Shown here in pieces: positions 34,770 to 44,012 of a DNA stretch of 64,000 bases. The stretch is from Melittangium boletus DSM 14713. GTDB taxonomy: Bacteria; Myxococcota; Myxococcia; Myxococcales; Myxococcaceae. The stretch covers positions 3,658,292 to 3,722,291 of the forward strand of contig NZ_CP022163.1 in the NCBI RefSeq assembly GCF_002305855.1, given 5' to 3'. How positions within the stretch are numbered: position 1 is the first letter of the stretch; every line of letters starts with the position of its first letter. The notes under the pieces are model-generated. The model had not been told where the DNA came from and searched no databases. It saw nothing but the letters and a program-made list of their open reading frames with translations. The position numbers were made by a program, and so were the translations under genes.

Positions 34770-35204
34770 TTAATTGATTCTTCCGCCGCCCTTGCGGACC
34801 TGGTCCATCAGCTCCTGGCTCTTCGCGCTGTCCACGGTGGCCTGCTTCTGGCCCTCGGTGCCCGAGAGCGAGGGCTTGCCCGCGCCATTCGGGGAGGCGT
34901 CGAAGCCGGAGCGATCCAGGCGCACCGTCTCCAGGCCGAGTTCCCCATTGGCGCCGGCGAGGAAGAACTTGCCCACGTCCTCGGCGCTGGGCGGGTCGTA
35001 GCCGGCGGCGCGCAGCGCCTCGTCCGAAGCCACCTGGAGCTGGGGCTCCTTGTCCGGGTTCATCGCGTAGTCGACCACCTTGTCCGCGTAGGCGGCCAGG
35101 TCCAGGCCCACCGCCTTCGCGATGCGCTTGCTGTCGGGATCCTCCAGGACCTTGGCGCGGATCTGCTCGGCGGAGAGCGGCTTACGGGGCTTCTGCTGGC
35201 TCAT
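34770..35204 (-). CDS. hypothetical protein, 144 aa
   Basis: Soluble, charged protein: SAEQIRAKVLEDPDSKRIAKAVGLDLAAYADKVVDYAM, then DEALRAAGYDPPSAEDVGKFFLAGANGELGLETVRLD, and a low-complexity Ser/Gly/Lys tail ending GGGRIN. No signal peptide, no Cys, no recognised domain. It is encoded on the same strand, 117 bp upstream of the amphipathic protein gene. A CCCCC-GTGA-GGGGG hairpin lies between them near 34709-34726. Coexpression is possible. Confidence 0.6.
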   Translation of the reverse strand: MSQQKPRKPLSAEQIRAKVLEDPDSKRIAKAVGLDLAAYADKVVDYAMNPDKEPQLQVASDEALRAAGYDPPSAEDVGKFFLAGANGELGLETVRLDRSGFDASPNGAGKPSLSGTEGQKQATVDSAKSQELMDQVRKGGGRIN

Positions 35205-35289
35205 CGGAAGGACTCCAATTCAAACCATCAAGAGGGAAGCCCGAAACTCTAGCCCAGCACTTGGGGTGCGGCCAGACACCGGCCATCCG

Positions 35290-35853
35290 TCAAGCAGGGG
35301 ATGGGGTGCGCAGGGCGTCGAGGGTCCGGCGGTACACGGCCAGGTCCGCGTCGGAGAAGAGCACGGCCGTCACGCGCTCGAGGGAGGCAAGCCGCTCGAG
35401 CGCGGAGAGCATGGCGCGCAGGGCGATGGGGGCCGCCTCCTCGATGGGAAAGCCGTACACGCCCGTGGCGATGGAGGGAAAGGCCACCGAGCGCAGGTCA
35501 TGCGCCTCGACGAGCGCGAAGACCTGGCGGTAGCAGTTGGCGAGCAGTTCGCGCTCGCCGTGTTGCCCCCCGCGCCACATCGGGCCCACGGCGTGGATGA
35601 CATAGCGGGCCGGCAGGAGCCCGGCGCCGGTGATGCGGGCCTCCCCCATGGGACAACCCCGGAGCTTGCGGCACTCGGCGCGCAACCGCGGCCCGGCCGC
35701 GCGGTGCAGGGCGCCGTCCACGCCCCCCCCGCCCATGAGCGAGGCGTTGGCCGTGTTCACCAGCGCGTCCGCGGCCACCGTCGTGAGGTCTCCGCGCATC
35801 AACACCAGCCGGTCCGTTGAAGAAGAGGCGTCGCTCGAAGGGGCGTCACTCAT
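35290..35853 (-). CDS. macrodomain protein, ADP-ribose/O-acetyl-ADP-ribose hydrolase type
   Basis: 187 residues. Macrodomain signatures: DALVNTANASLMGGGGVDGALHRAAGPRL (ADP-ribose loop), GEARITGAGLLPARYVIHAVGP, and VAFPSIATGVYGFPIEEAA (second phosphate loop). The Asn/Gly and catalytic-loop residues expected for MacroD/YmdB-type O-acetyl-ADP-ribose deacetylases are present. It could remove ADP-ribose from proteins or nucleic acids. ATG 35853 has AGGAG upstream. The N-terminal 15 residues are Ser/Asp-rich. Confidence 0.92.
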   Translation of the reverse strand: MSDAPSSDASSSTDRLVLMRGDLTTVAADALVNTANASLMGGGGVDGALHRAAGPRLRAECRKLRGCPMGEARITGAGLLPARYVIHAVGPMWRGGQHGERELLANCYRQVFALVEAHDLRSVAFPSIATGVYGFPIEEAAPIALRAMLSALERLASLERVTAVLFSDADLAVYRRTLDALRTPSPA

Positions 35854-36010
35854 GGGTGGCTCCTGGCAATGTGCCCCTCGGGCGGGGGTCCGGGCAAGCA
35901 AGCCGAACACCCCGGTTTGACGCGGCGCTTCCAGTCCCAGGGTCCATGCATACCTTGTCCGGGCGTCCAAACAACGCACGACAGCTCACATGATAGGGAG
36001 GGACACGGAC

Positions 36011-36478
36011 ATGGCGACTCTCAAGGCGCGCCTGGTGGGGAAGTTGAAGCAGGTGGCGGTGAAGGCGGGAAACCGAGGCGTCCACTATCTGGTGGAAGGC
36101 ACCACCGCGGCGGCCAAGGCCGTGGACAAGCTCCAGGCGACGCTCGCCCAGAAGGCCGAGGCGGAGCAGCCGCTCGAGACGCCCCTGGAGAGGAGCGAGC
36201 GGACCCGGCCCCAGGCACCCGGCATCAGCGTCCAGGCCCAGGCCACCGCGGAGCGCATCCTGGAGGAGGCCCGGGCGGTGGAGCAGCGCATCCGGGGCGC
36301 GAGGCCCGCGCGCAACCCCCTGCGCATCTCCGTCTCGGCCGAGCCGGAAGCCCCGCGGCCCTCGACGAAGTCACGCAGCCAGGGGCGCAAGACGACGGCC
36401 TCGGCCACGGCGCCCAAGCGCGTCACCGCCCCGGCGGGCGGATTCAAGGCCAAGCGCGGCCAGAAACACGGCCACTGA
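36011..36478 (+). CDS. basic hypothetical protein, 155 aa
   Basis: Unrecognised. The N-terminal helix pair (ATLKARLVGKLKQVAVKAGNRGVHYLVEGTTAAAKAV) is followed by a charged middle and an Arg/Lys/Ser/Thr-rich tail (TKSRSQGRKTTASATAPKRVTAPAGGFKAKRGQKHGH) that could bind nucleic acid or be disordered. ATG 36011 has a good GGGAGG site. The stop is 8 bp from the convergent gene at 36487. No domain assigned. Confidence 0.6.
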   Translation: MATLKARLVGKLKQVAVKAGNRGVHYLVEGTTAAAKAVDKLQATLAQKAEAEQPLETPLERSERTRPQAPGISVQAQATAERILEEARAVEQRIRGARPARNPLRISVSAEPEAPRPSTKSRSQGRKTTASATAPKRVTAPAGGFKAKRGQKHGH

Positions 36479-36486
36479 CGGCCGCC

Positions 36487-37065
36487 TCAGCCGCGAGTCA
36501 CCTTGGGGGAGGCGGCGCGGGGCGCGGAGCGGCTGTGCATGCGGCCCGTCTTCACCGAGATGCCCGCCGCCTTCATCTGCGCGGCCTTCTCCGCGGCCAG
36601 CCGCTCGGCCTCGGCCTTGCGAGCGGCTTCCTCGGCGGCGAGTTGCACGCGGCGCTGGGCCACCCGCTCCCGCATGCCCTCGGCCGCCAGGTCCACATGG
36701 GCCCGCTGGAGCCGGTAGAGCAGGTCCTCGCGCAGGGTGCCCTTGCCTCGCGCGGGCTCCACCCCCCCCGACAGTCCCACGACCACCTTGGGCCGCTCCT
36801 CCTGCGTCTGCAGGCAGCGCACGATGAGCCCCTGGGCGACGAAGTTCAGCCGGGCCACGTCGGGGATGAACACCACCCCCCGGGGGCGCTTGAGGGCCTC
36901 GGTGACCTGCTCGTTCTGGCGGACTTCCACCAGCGCGCCTTCCTGAAGGAAGTTGCGCGCCGCCACGGTGGCCCACGTGCGCCGCTCGTCCTCGGTTCCC
37001 CCCGTCAGCAGCACCGACGCCCGGTTCGCTAGCAGCTCCTCTTCACCATACCCCCTCGGTGTCAA
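36487..37065 (-). CDS. degenerate sigma-54-activator-type AAA+ protein, 192 aa
   Basis: Short protein resembling part of an NtrC-type AAA+ domain. LLTGGTEDERRTWATVAARNFL stands where the Walker A region should be but lacks GK[ST], RGVVFIPDVARLN replaces Walker B, and GTLREDLLYRLQRAHVDL is the typical LREDLYYRL box of sigma-54 activators. It then runs into an Ala/Glu/Lys coiled coil. No DNA-binding domain is present. ATP hydrolysis is unlikely, so a regulatory or scaffold role is inferred. The TTG start at 37065 is preceded by AGGGAGG; no in-frame ATG fits. Confidence 0.65.
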   Translation of the reverse strand: MTPRGYGEEELLANRASVLLTGGTEDERRTWATVAARNFLQEGALVEVRQNEQVTEALKRPRGVVFIPDVARLNFVAQGLIVRCLQTQEERPKVVVGLSGGVEPARGKGTLREDLLYRLQRAHVDLAAEGMRERVAQRRVQLAAEEAARKAEAERLAAEKAAQMKAAGISVKTGRMHSRSAPRAASPKVTRG

Positions 37066-37145
37066 AGGCGACCTCCCTGGTCATGACCGCTCATGGACAG
37101 ACTTTAGCGCAAGGAGGGGTTATCCGTCGAACCCGGAAGAGCACT

Positions 37146-37170
37146 CGCGGGCCGGAAAACCGGCCTCGCG
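37146..37170. other. intergenic hairpin
   Basis: CGCG-GGCCGG, an AAAA loop, then CCGGCC-T-CGCG: a 10-bp stem with one bulge. It sits downstream of the GspG-like gene and upstream of the AAA-like gene, both on the minus strand. It may act as a terminator, although no T tract follows. Confidence 0.4.
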
Positions 37171-37183
37171 CGCTCGAAAACGC

Positions 37184-37606
37184 CTACCGCCCGGTAGGAA
37201 CGGGGTGCCCGTCGTAGTTGGTATGATCCTGATTGGAGCCATTGCCTCCCCTCAATCCATCCTCGCCGTAGGACTGGAGGAAGGGTTTCTTCCCATCGCT
37301 CGCGTAGGCGTAGGGGTGGCCCCAGGGGTCCGTGGGCACCGAGGAGAAATAGCGGGGCACGAGGAAGGACAAATCCCCCTCCTCGGGGATGGAGCCATGC
37401 TCGGCCCGGTACTCCTCGAGCGCGGAGCTGATGCGGGCGAAGTCGGCGTGGGCCTGGTCCTGGCCGGGGTCGTGCTTGCCCGTCAGACCGAGCCACACGG
37501 CCAGGCCGATGAGCACGGGGGCCAGGGCCAGGAAGAACACCATCGGGTGGATGCGGCGCGCGGGGGCGCTCTTCGGATTCGGGGAGCTCGGAGGGGCGGC
37601 GGTCAC
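37184..37606 (-). CDS. GspG-like (type II secretion pseudopilin C-terminal domain) membrane protein
   Basis: 140 residues. After a short basic start there is one transmembrane helix (MVFFLALAPVLIGLAVWLGL), then a domain matching the C-terminal half of GspG pseudopilins: ALEEYRAEHGSIPEEGDLSFLV, VPTDPWGHPYAYASDG and SYGEDGLRGGNGSNQD. The N-terminal GFTLxE prepilin-peptidase motif is absent, so this is not a processed pseudopilin. GTG 37606 lies 10 bp after the cyclase gene's stop and is probably cotranscribed with it. Confidence 0.7.
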   Translation of the reverse strand: MTAAPPSSPNPKSAPARRIHPMVFFLALAPVLIGLAVWLGLTGKHDPGQDQAHADFARISSALEEYRAEHGSIPEEGDLSFLVPRYFSSVPTDPWGHPYAYASDGKKPFLQSYGEDGLRGGNGSNQDHTNYDGHPVPTGR

Positions 37607-37616
37607 CCCTCGGGGA

Positions 37617-39140
37617 CTACCACAGCGCGCGGAAGAGCGGCACCGGATGGGGTTTGCCCTTGAGTCGCACGGGTGGCAACTCCTCGAAGCCCGCCTCATG
37701 GCCAGGCAGGACGGCCACGGTGCGCTCGCCCACGAGGATTTCCCCCGGGCCGGCCAGGGCACACAGGCGCGCGGCCACGTTCACCGCGTCCCCGATACAG
37801 GTGTACTCGGCGCGCACGGCGCCCCCGATGTTGCCCGCCACCGCCACGCCCGTGTTGATGCCAATGCCCAGCTCCAGCGTGAGCGGCCGGCCCTGGCGCG
37901 TGGTGGCCCACTCCGCCTCGGCCTTCTGGCGCAGCTCGCCCATGAAGACCATCATCATCTTCGCGGACTGCAGCGCGCGCAGGGCGTCGTCCGAGCGGAA
38001 CACGGGCGCGCCGAACACCGCCATCAGCCCATCCCCGAGGAACTTGTCCAGCGTGCCCCCGCAGGTGAGCACCGCGTCGGACAGGCCGCCCAGCACCTGG
38101 TTGAGCACACCCACCGTCTGCTCGGGCGGCAGGCTGTCCGCGAGCCCCGTGAAGTTGCGGATGTCCGCGAAGAGCGTCGTCACCTCGCGCTTCTCGCCCG
38201 TGAGCACCACCGAGTCCGGGCTCTTGAGGATTTCCTCCACCACCGCGTCCGAGGTGTAGCGGGCGAAGAGCTTGCGCATGCGCTCGGTCTCGCCCGTGCG
38301 GCGCATGACGCTTTCAATCCGCGCGGCCAGCTCGTCCATGGAGGCGGACTTGTTGACGTAGTCGTCCGCGCCCGCGCGCAGGCCGCCCACGCGCTCGGCC
38401 TCGTTGTCGTTGGCCGTGAGGATGATGACGGGCATGGCCCGCGTGGGGCCTTCCTTGAGCCGGCGGCACAGCTCCACCCCGTCCAGCCCCGGCATGTCCA
38501 GGTCGCTCAGCACGATGGCCGGCAGCACCTTGTTCACCTGCTCCAGGGCCTCGTAGGGATCCTGGAAGCACACCACCTCGTAGCCGAGCGAGACGAGCCC
38601 GTCCTGCACGAAGGCGCACGCGAGCGGACTGTCATCCACCACCATGACGCGGTGGTGGCCCTCGAGCGGCTGGGTGCGCGGCTCGGGCTCCGGACGGCCC
38701 GCGCGGCCCTGCAGGGCGAGCCCCTCGTAGAGCTGCTTGTAGGAGCAGTAGCCCTGCTCCACGAGGATTTCCCCCAGCTTGCGGCCCGAGCGGCGCTGGT
38801 GGGCGAGCGCCTCGTCGAGCTGGGTGACGGTGAGGTACTTGAGCCCCACGAGCACTTCGCCCAGCGGCGGCTGGATGGGGAGCGCCCCCGGGGGCGGCGC
38901 GTTCAGGCCGAGCGCCTCGCCCAGGGCCGATTGAATCTGCTCGCGCGTGACGTAGCCGAGCGAGATGAGCGCCTCGCCCAGGCGCTGTCCGTTGAGGGAC
39001 TGCAGCGCGAGCGCTTCCTCGATCTGGTTGGGCGTGACGATGCCGAGCTTGAGCAGGAGCTCGCCAAAGAGCGGACTGTCCACGCGCCCCGGGGCGGCCG
39101 GGGCCGCGGTCGGCACGTTGTCCAGGGTCGGACGGGTCAA
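37617..39140 (-). CDS. MshEN-like/REC/class III nucleotide cyclase protein
   Basis: 507 residues. The N-terminus (about 20-155) has two MshEN-like repeats ([23 protein letters not shown]...[16 protein letters not shown], then [23 protein letters not shown]...[16 protein letters not shown]), a module that binds cyclic-di-GMP in GspE-type ATPases. A receiver follows (about 165-285; [28 protein letters not shown]). A class III adenylate/guanylate cyclase domain ends it ([16 protein letters not shown] and [12 protein letters not shown] metal Asp residues, [28 protein letters not shown]). It could couple c-di-GMP or phosphorylation to cAMP synthesis. The TTG start 39140 has GGAGG 11 nt upstream. 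Confidence 0.85.
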   Translation of the reverse strand: MTRPTLDNVPTAAPAAPGRVDSPLFGELLLKLGIVTPNQIEEALALQSLNGQRLGEALISLGYVTREQIQSALGEALGLNAPPPGALPIQPPLGEVLVGLKYLTVTQLDEALAHQRRSGRKLGEILVEQGYCSYKQLYEGLALQGRAGRPEPEPRTQPLEGHHRVMVVDDSPLACAFVQDGLVSLGYEVVCFQDPYEALEQVNKVLPAIVLSDLDMPGLDGVELCRRLKEGPTRAMPVIILTANDNEAERVGGLRAGADDYVNKSASMDELAARIESVMRRTGETERMRKLFARYTSDAVVEEILKSPDSVVLTGEKREVTTLFADIRNFTGLADSLPPEQTVGVLNQVLGGLSDAVLTCGGTLDKFLGDGLMAVFGAPVFRSDDALRALQSAKMMMVFMGELRQKAEAEWATTRQGRPLTLELGIGINTGVAVAGNIGGAVRAEYTCIGDAVNVAARLCALAGPGEILVGERTVAVLPGHEAGFEELPPVRLKGKPHPVPLFRALW

Positions 39141-39264
39141 CGGATGCTCTACCTCCGTGAGGGGTGATTCCAGACGCGCCGAGCCTACCCCAGCGCTCCG
39201 CCGGGGTCACACTCCCGATGGCTCCCCGGTCCCCCTCGAACACAGACAGACGGGAAAGTTCCGC

Positions 39265-41520
39265 CTACTCTCGCGGCAGCTCCACGGTGAAGGTGGCACC
39301 CTCACCGGGAGCGCTGTGCACCTGGATGGAGCCCCCGTGCGCGTCGATGATCTCCCTTGAGATCCACAACCCGAGACCCAGGCCCGTGAACTGCCGGTCC
39401 GTCACGGCGCGCTCGAAGCGCTCGAAGATGCGCGGTTGATCCACCGGCGCGATGCCAATGCCCTGGTCCTTCACCACCAGGCGCACCGCCCCCCGGCCGC
39501 CCCTCTCCACGCGCACCTCCACGGGCCGGCCCCGTCCATACTTGGCCGCGTTGGACAGGAGGTTGCCGAGCACCTGCTCGAGCCGCACCCGATCCCACCG
39601 TCCCACCACCTCCTCGTCCGCGATCAGCCGCACCTCGCTGCCCCCCCGGCCCAGCGCGTCCGTCATGCGCCCCACCGCGTCGCGCGTGAGCTGCGCCAGG
39701 TCCATCTCCTCGCGCTCCAGCTTCAGCCGCCCGGAGGTGATGCGCCCCGCGTCCAGCAGCTCGTCCACGAGCGCCCCCAACCGCTCGCTCGTCCGCTCGG
39801 CCCGGGCCACGCGCTGGGCCAGGTCCTGCGACGCGGCCACGTCCCGCGTCATGCGCCCGAGCATCTGGATCTGCAATCGGAGCGCGCTCAGCGGCGTCTT
39901 GAGCTCGTGCCCCGCCACCGACAGGAAATCATCGCGCAGGCGCACCGCCTCGGTGACGGCGACAAAGGCCCGCGCGTCCGCGATGGCCAGGGCGGCGCGC
40001 TCGGCCAGGCCGCGCAGCAGCAGCCCATCCTCCTCGCCATAGGGCCAGTTGCCTCCCGCCACGTCGCGCACCACCCCGAGCGTGCCGAACACCCGCTGCT
40101 TGGCCACGAGCGGCACCACCAGCAGGCTCTGGGCACCGTAGCGCTCCAGGAAGGGCAGGTACTCCGGCAGCCCCCCCGAGGCCCGCGCCGTCTCCGCGTC
40201 CACGTCCGGTAGCAACACCGCCTGCCCCCGCAGCACGACGCCCCCGTGCAGGCCATCCCCCAGCCGTTGCCGCCGCGCGTGCACCGTGCCCGACAGCAGC
40301 CAGCGCGCCTCGGGGTCCGGGTGGTGGATGGCGACGGGCTCCAGGAAGGCGCCCTCCTCGCACGAGAGCTGCAACACGCACCCGTCGCCCATCACCTCGG
40401 ACACCTTGTGGGCGATGACGTCCAGCACCGCGGGCAAGTCCAACCCCGCCTCGGCCAGCATCCGGTCCACGTCCACGAGGACGCGCAGGCGCGACGCGTG
40501 GCGCCGGGCCTCGGCCTCCGCCTCGCGCGCCTCGCGCAGGAGCCGCGCGTTGTCGATGGTCAACCCCACGCGCACCGCCACGTCCCCCGCGAGCGAGCGA
40601 TCCGCCGCGGTGAAGGGCGTGCTCGAGGGGCCTCGGACGAAGGACATGACCCCCAGGGTGCGATGGCGCGCCACCAGGGGCACCACGAGGAGCGAGCCGC
40701 CCTCGGACTCCGGGCCTCCGTCCGCCGCGGCCGGGTCGGACACGCCAAGCCCCGTGAGGAGCTGGGCACGGCCCGAGCGCACCACCTCGGTGATGGCCGA
40801 GGGGCGGGCGCGCTCGGGGGTACAGGCCTCGAGCGCGGCGGTGCGCGGCATGCGCTCGGGCCACGCGTGCCGCACAGTGAGCCGCCGCAGGGCGCCGTGC
40901 GCGTCGAGGAAGTCCACCGCGCACCAGTCCGAGAAGGCCCCCACCGCGAGCTGCGCCACCGAGGACACCGCCGTCTCCCATTCGACCGGGCCGGAGAGCA
41001 TCGTCCCCACGTCCGCGAGCAGCCGCAGCCGTGCGTCCGCCGCCTCCGCCAGGGCCCTCGCCGCGAATCCGGCCTCGTCCAGGCATCCGGAAGGCCCCTC
41101 CGCCGCCACCGGGGCCGCGCCCTGCCGGACGCGCTCGAGGGCCAGACCCGCGAGTTGCGCGAAGAGGGCGAAGCGCCGCCGCTCCTCCCCGGAGAAGTCA
41201 CGCGGCGCCTCCGCGCACCCCAGCAACATTCCCAGACAACTCCCCCTGGCGCCGCGCACCGCATGGACCAGCGAGGCCTCCCACGAATCCTGGACGCCGT
41301 CGGACAGCGCCTCGGGCATGGGGCCCGGGGCCGCCTGCGTCGACAGCAGCCCATCCGCGCCCAGCCAGGCAATGGCCACGCGCTTCAATCCCAACGCCGC
41401 GGCGGCGGCATGCACCACTTCCCGCAACATGGCCGTGCTCGCCGGAGCCAACGCGAGCCGCTCCAACGCATGCGACATGCGCTCCACGACGGACATGACA
41501 TCTTCTTGGGGCATTCGCAT
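39265..41520 (-). CDS. multi-GAF sensor histidine kinase
   Basis: 751 residues, cytosolic. Three GAF-like sensor modules occupy the first 520 residues (around 10-130, 170-330 and 345-515; e.g. LLVVPLVARHRTLGVMSFVRG, LLVVPLVAKQRVFGTLGVVRD). The kinase core has His538 in VAGHELKTPLSALRLQ, the N box NLLSNAAKYGRGRPVEV, and the KDQGIGIAPVDQPRIFERF and GLGLGLWISREI boxes. There is no receiver. The partner response regulator is not adjacent; the cyclase with a receiver domain lies next downstream, 124 bp away on the same strand, and is a candidate target. Alternative starts exist at 41514 and 41496. Confidence 0.88.
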   Translation of the reverse strand: MRMPQEDVMSVVERMSHALERLALAPASTAMLREVVHAAAAALGLKRVAIAWLGADGLLSTQAAPGPMPEALSDGVQDSWEASLVHAVRGARGSCLGMLLGCAEAPRDFSGEERRRFALFAQLAGLALERVRQGAAPVAAEGPSGCLDEAGFAARALAEAADARLRLLADVGTMLSGPVEWETAVSSVAQLAVGAFSDWCAVDFLDAHGALRRLTVRHAWPERMPRTAALEACTPERARPSAITEVVRSGRAQLLTGLGVSDPAAADGGPESEGGSLLVVPLVARHRTLGVMSFVRGPSSTPFTAADRSLAGDVAVRVGLTIDNARLLREAREAEAEARRHASRLRVLVDVDRMLAEAGLDLPAVLDVIAHKVSEVMGDGCVLQLSCEEGAFLEPVAIHHPDPEARWLLSGTVHARRQRLGDGLHGGVVLRGQAVLLPDVDAETARASGGLPEYLPFLERYGAQSLLVVPLVAKQRVFGTLGVVRDVAGGNWPYGEEDGLLLRGLAERAALAIADARAFVAVTEAVRLRDDFLSVAGHELKTPLSALRLQIQMLGRMTRDVAASQDLAQRVARAERTSERLGALVDELLDAGRITSGRLKLEREEMDLAQLTRDAVGRMTDALGRGGSEVRLIADEEVVGRWDRVRLEQVLGNLLSNAAKYGRGRPVEVRVERGGRGAVRLVVKDQGIGIAPVDQPRIFERFERAVTDRQFTGLGLGLWISREIIDAHGGSIQVHSAPGEGATFTVELPRE

Positions 41521-41664
41521 GCCCACCCCCCCGCCCGGACTGAACTCCCCCCCCGGACGAGGCCCCAGCCTGTCATGACGGGTGACGTTTGCCTACCCAC
41601 TCCCGCCCCGAGCGTCCAATCCGAGATGGTGGCTCTTCCAGGGTGGGCGGGTTGACGGCTCCCT

Positions 41665-42441
41665 TCAAGGCTCGGAGCGGGCGGGCGGGTGGCGGGAGGA
41701 GGCGCGCAGGGCCTCGGGAAAGTCCAACTGCGCGACGAGGCTGTCGGCGAGGCGCTGGGTGCAGTCCTCGGGGGCGGTGGGCAGGAGCGCGCATTGACGG
41801 CGGGCGAGCCCCTCCGGACCGGCGATGGCTCGGTCCAGCCGCTCGAGATAGGTCTTCCAATCCTCCCGGGAGAGTTTGCGCTGGGGCAGGGCGGACGCCC
41901 TCACGGCCGCCTGGGCGGGCGCGCGGGCCGCGCTTCGCCGCGCCCGATCCCGGTAGTCGAGCAGGGATTGGCGCGTCGTCTCCGCCGGGCCTCCCTGCGC
42001 CCGGAAGACGGCATCCAAGGCGCTCCAGTGCCCGCGCGCCCAGATGTCCGCGTAGAAGCCCCGCCAGGAATACTGACGCTGCCGGCACTCACTCATCGTG
42101 AAACCATACCCCGTGCCCATGGAGCGCTCGCCCGAGGTGAGGTCCACCCAGTTGGCCTCCTCCAGGGTGGAGCAGGCCTCCACCACCCAGCGGTCATAGT
42201 CCGCTTGCAACGCCACGGCCTGTTGGACGGCCGCCGGCCGGGACTTCTTGAGGGTCAGCAACGCCTTGCCGAGCGCCCGCTCCATGGCCTTGCGCAAACA
42301 CTCCGCGTGTTGCTCCTCCATGACCTTCAGCTCGACGTTGGACTCGGGTGTCTGCTTTGGAGGAGGACAGGCCCGGCGGCTCCACCCCTCCAGGGAGGGA
42401 GGCGTGGCCGACAACAGGACGGCGAGTGGAAGCACGAGCAT
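41665..42441 (-). CDS. secreted LprI/DUF1311-like protein
   Basis: 258 residues with a signal peptide (MLVLPLAVLLSATPPS). The mature N-terminal half has Cys-spaced helices (NVELKVMEEQHAECLRKAM, DYDRWVVEACSTLEEANW) and the concluding GTGYGFTMSECRQRQYSWRGFY. This resembles the lysozyme-inhibitor LprI (DUF1311) pattern of W-x-YRD...C...G-x-C-x-x-x-x-x-x-R. The C-terminal half (Arg/Ala-rich, KLSREDWKTYLERLDRAI) is unassigned. A role in resisting cell-wall hydrolases is possible but weakly supported. Confidence 0.55.
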   Translation of the reverse strand: MLVLPLAVLLSATPPSLEGWSRRACPPPKQTPESNVELKVMEEQHAECLRKAMERALGKALLTLKKSRPAAVQQAVALQADYDRWVVEACSTLEEANWVDLTSGERSMGTGYGFTMSECRQRQYSWRGFYADIWARGHWSALDAVFRAQGGPAETTRQSLLDYRDRARRSAARAPAQAAVRASALPQRKLSREDWKTYLERLDRAIAGPEGLARRQCALLPTAPEDCTQRLADSLVAQLDFPEALRASSRHPPARSEP

Positions 42442-42516
42442 GCCGCCCGCTCTAGCATGGGGCTCAAACGGCCCTCATCCCCCCCGGGCCGCCAGATGAA
42501 CACTCGAAAACGCTCG

Positions 42517-43383
42517 CTAGCGGCCCGTGGGCGGCGTGAGTTCCGTACGCACATCCCACAGCTCCGGGAAGAAGCGCAGGTCCAACGCCTTGCGCAGGAA
42601 GCCCACTCCCGAGGAGCCGCCCGTCCCGGACTTGAAACCGATGACACGCATCACGGTCATCATGTGGCGGTAGCGCCACAACTGGAAACGCTCCTCCACG
42701 TCCACCAGCTTCTCGCACATCTCGTAGGCGTCCCAATGCCGCTCGGGGTCCTGGTAGATGAGGCGGAAGACCTCCACCACCGCGTCGCTCTTCTCATAGG
42801 GCTGACGCCAATCCCGCTCGATGCGATCCCCGGGGACCGCATGGCCCTTGCGCGACAGGTGCCGCAGGAACTCGTCATAGACACTGGGTGAAGCCGACAG
42901 CCGCTCTAATTGAGCGTACTCGTTGGACAAATGGCGGAAGGGAGCGAGCGTTGCTTCATTCTTGTGGCCGAGCAGGAACTCCAGGGCTCGGTATTGATGG
43001 CTCTGGAAGCCCGAGGCCTGCCCGAGCGCGCCGCGGAACTCCAGGTACTCGTTGGGGGTGAGGGTTTCCAGGACACTCCACTGCTCGAAGAGCATCCGTT
43101 GGATGTGTCCCACCCGGGAGAAGATCTTGAAGGACGGCTCGAGCTCGTCCTTCTGGATGTAGCGGATGACGGCCGTCAGCTCGTGCACGAGCAGCTTCAT
43201 CCATAGCTCGCTCGTCTGGTGCTGGATGATGAACAGCAGCTCGTCGTGGTGGGGAGGCTGCGAGCGAGGGACCTGCGCGGAGAGCAATCGATCCAGCTGC
43301 AAGTACTCGCCATACGTCGTCCGACCCGCCAGGTCGGTGAAGATTCCAGGCTCCAGCTCACGCTTGTTCATGAGGATGAGCAT
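42517..43383 (-). CDS. kynA: tryptophan 2,3-dioxygenase
   Basis: Haem enzyme opening the indole ring of L-tryptophan to N-formylkynurenine, the first step of the kynurenine pathway. About 285 residues with diagnostic blocks: [88 protein letters not shown] (haem-ligand His in YRHMM). No kynureninase or kynurenine formamidase gene is nearby. ATG 43383 has a G-rich site; ATG 43371 (MNKREL) matches the usual family start and is the alternative. Confidence 0.93.
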   Translation of the reverse strand: MLILMNKRELEPGIFTDLAGRTTYGEYLQLDRLLSAQVPRSQPPHHDELLFIIQHQTSELWMKLLVHELTAVIRYIQKDELEPSFKIFSRVGHIQRMLFEQWSVLETLTPNEYLEFRGALGQASGFQSHQYRALEFLLGHKNEATLAPFRHLSNEYAQLERLSASPSVYDEFLRHLSRKGHAVPGDRIERDWRQPYEKSDAVVEVFRLIYQDPERHWDAYEMCEKLVDVEERFQLWRYRHMMTVMRVIGFKSGTGGSSGVGFLRKALDLRFFPELWDVRTELTPPTGR

Positions 43384-43475
43384 GGCGAGCCCCCCCGAGG
43401 CCCGCAAGGACCGGACTCGCCCCCGAGGGGAAAATCCGGTCCGCCTTCCGGCTCACGGCACCGGAAGAGGGGGCA

Positions 43476-44012
43476 TCACCCCGCGTTCTTCTGGGCCTCG
43501 GCGAGGGCCTTGGCGGCGGCGCGGCCGCGCGGCAGCTTGATGTCTTCCACGCTGTTGGGAGCCGCGTAGTCCTTCCACTCGGAGGGGCGGCGGTTGGTCT
43601 TCTCGAGCATGCGCAGCTTCTGGTAGTGCGCGGCGCAGTAGCCCTTGGTGCGGCTGGGCTTGCCACAACCCTGGATGGCGCAATCCCGCGCGCCACCCTC
43701 GTCCGCCGGCTTGCGGCCGCGGCGCTTGCCACCGGCGCTCGAGCTGGAAGCGGCGGGAGCCGCGGCGCTCTTGGGAGGACGGCCCGGGCTGCGGCGGCCC
43801 GCCGCCGGAGCGGACGCGCGGCCGCCGCCACTGGCGACACCAAACAGGGGACCCACGGCGCTGGCCAGGGGCGCGAGCTGCTCGGCCACGCTGCGCAGGC
43901 TGTCGAGGTCAGACGTGCCCGCCTCCAGCCGGGAGACCAGGTCGCGCAGCGGCTTGAGCTGCGCCTCGATCTCGTTACGAACCATCTCTCGGAAAGCCTT
44001 GTCGACCGACAT
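43476..44012 (-). CDS. AT-hook-like/zinc-finger DNA-associated protein, 178 aa
   Basis: The N-terminus (MSVDKAFREMVRNEIEAQLKPLRDLVSRLEAG) is a helical, coiled-coil-like segment. The centre is Ala/Ser/Gly-rich with AT-hook-like cores (SPGRPPKS, KRRGRKP). A CAIQGCGKPSRTKGYCAAHYQKLRML unit follows with a Cys-Cys-Cys-His pattern like a small zinc finger, then a Lys/Arg tail. A nucleoid or DNA-binding role is inferred. ATG 44012 has GAGGAT upstream, and an AT-rich promoter-like region lies about 100 bp upstream, in keeping with a well-expressed gene. Confidence 0.65.
   Translation of the reverse strand: MSVDKAFREMVRNEIEAQLKPLRDLVSRLEAGTSDLDSLRSVAEQLAPLASAVGPLFGVASGGGRASAPAAGRRSPGRPPKSAAAPAASSSSAGGKRRGRKPADEGGARDCAIQGCGKPSRTKGYCAAHYQKLRMLEKTNRRPSEWKDYAAPNSVEDIKLPRGRAAAKALAEAQKNAG

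Noticed and set aside
37184-37606. Genuine type II secretion pseudopilin GspG
   Set aside because: The conserved GFTLxE prepilin-peptidase motif is missing and no gsp cluster is nearby; only the C-terminal domain resembles GspG.
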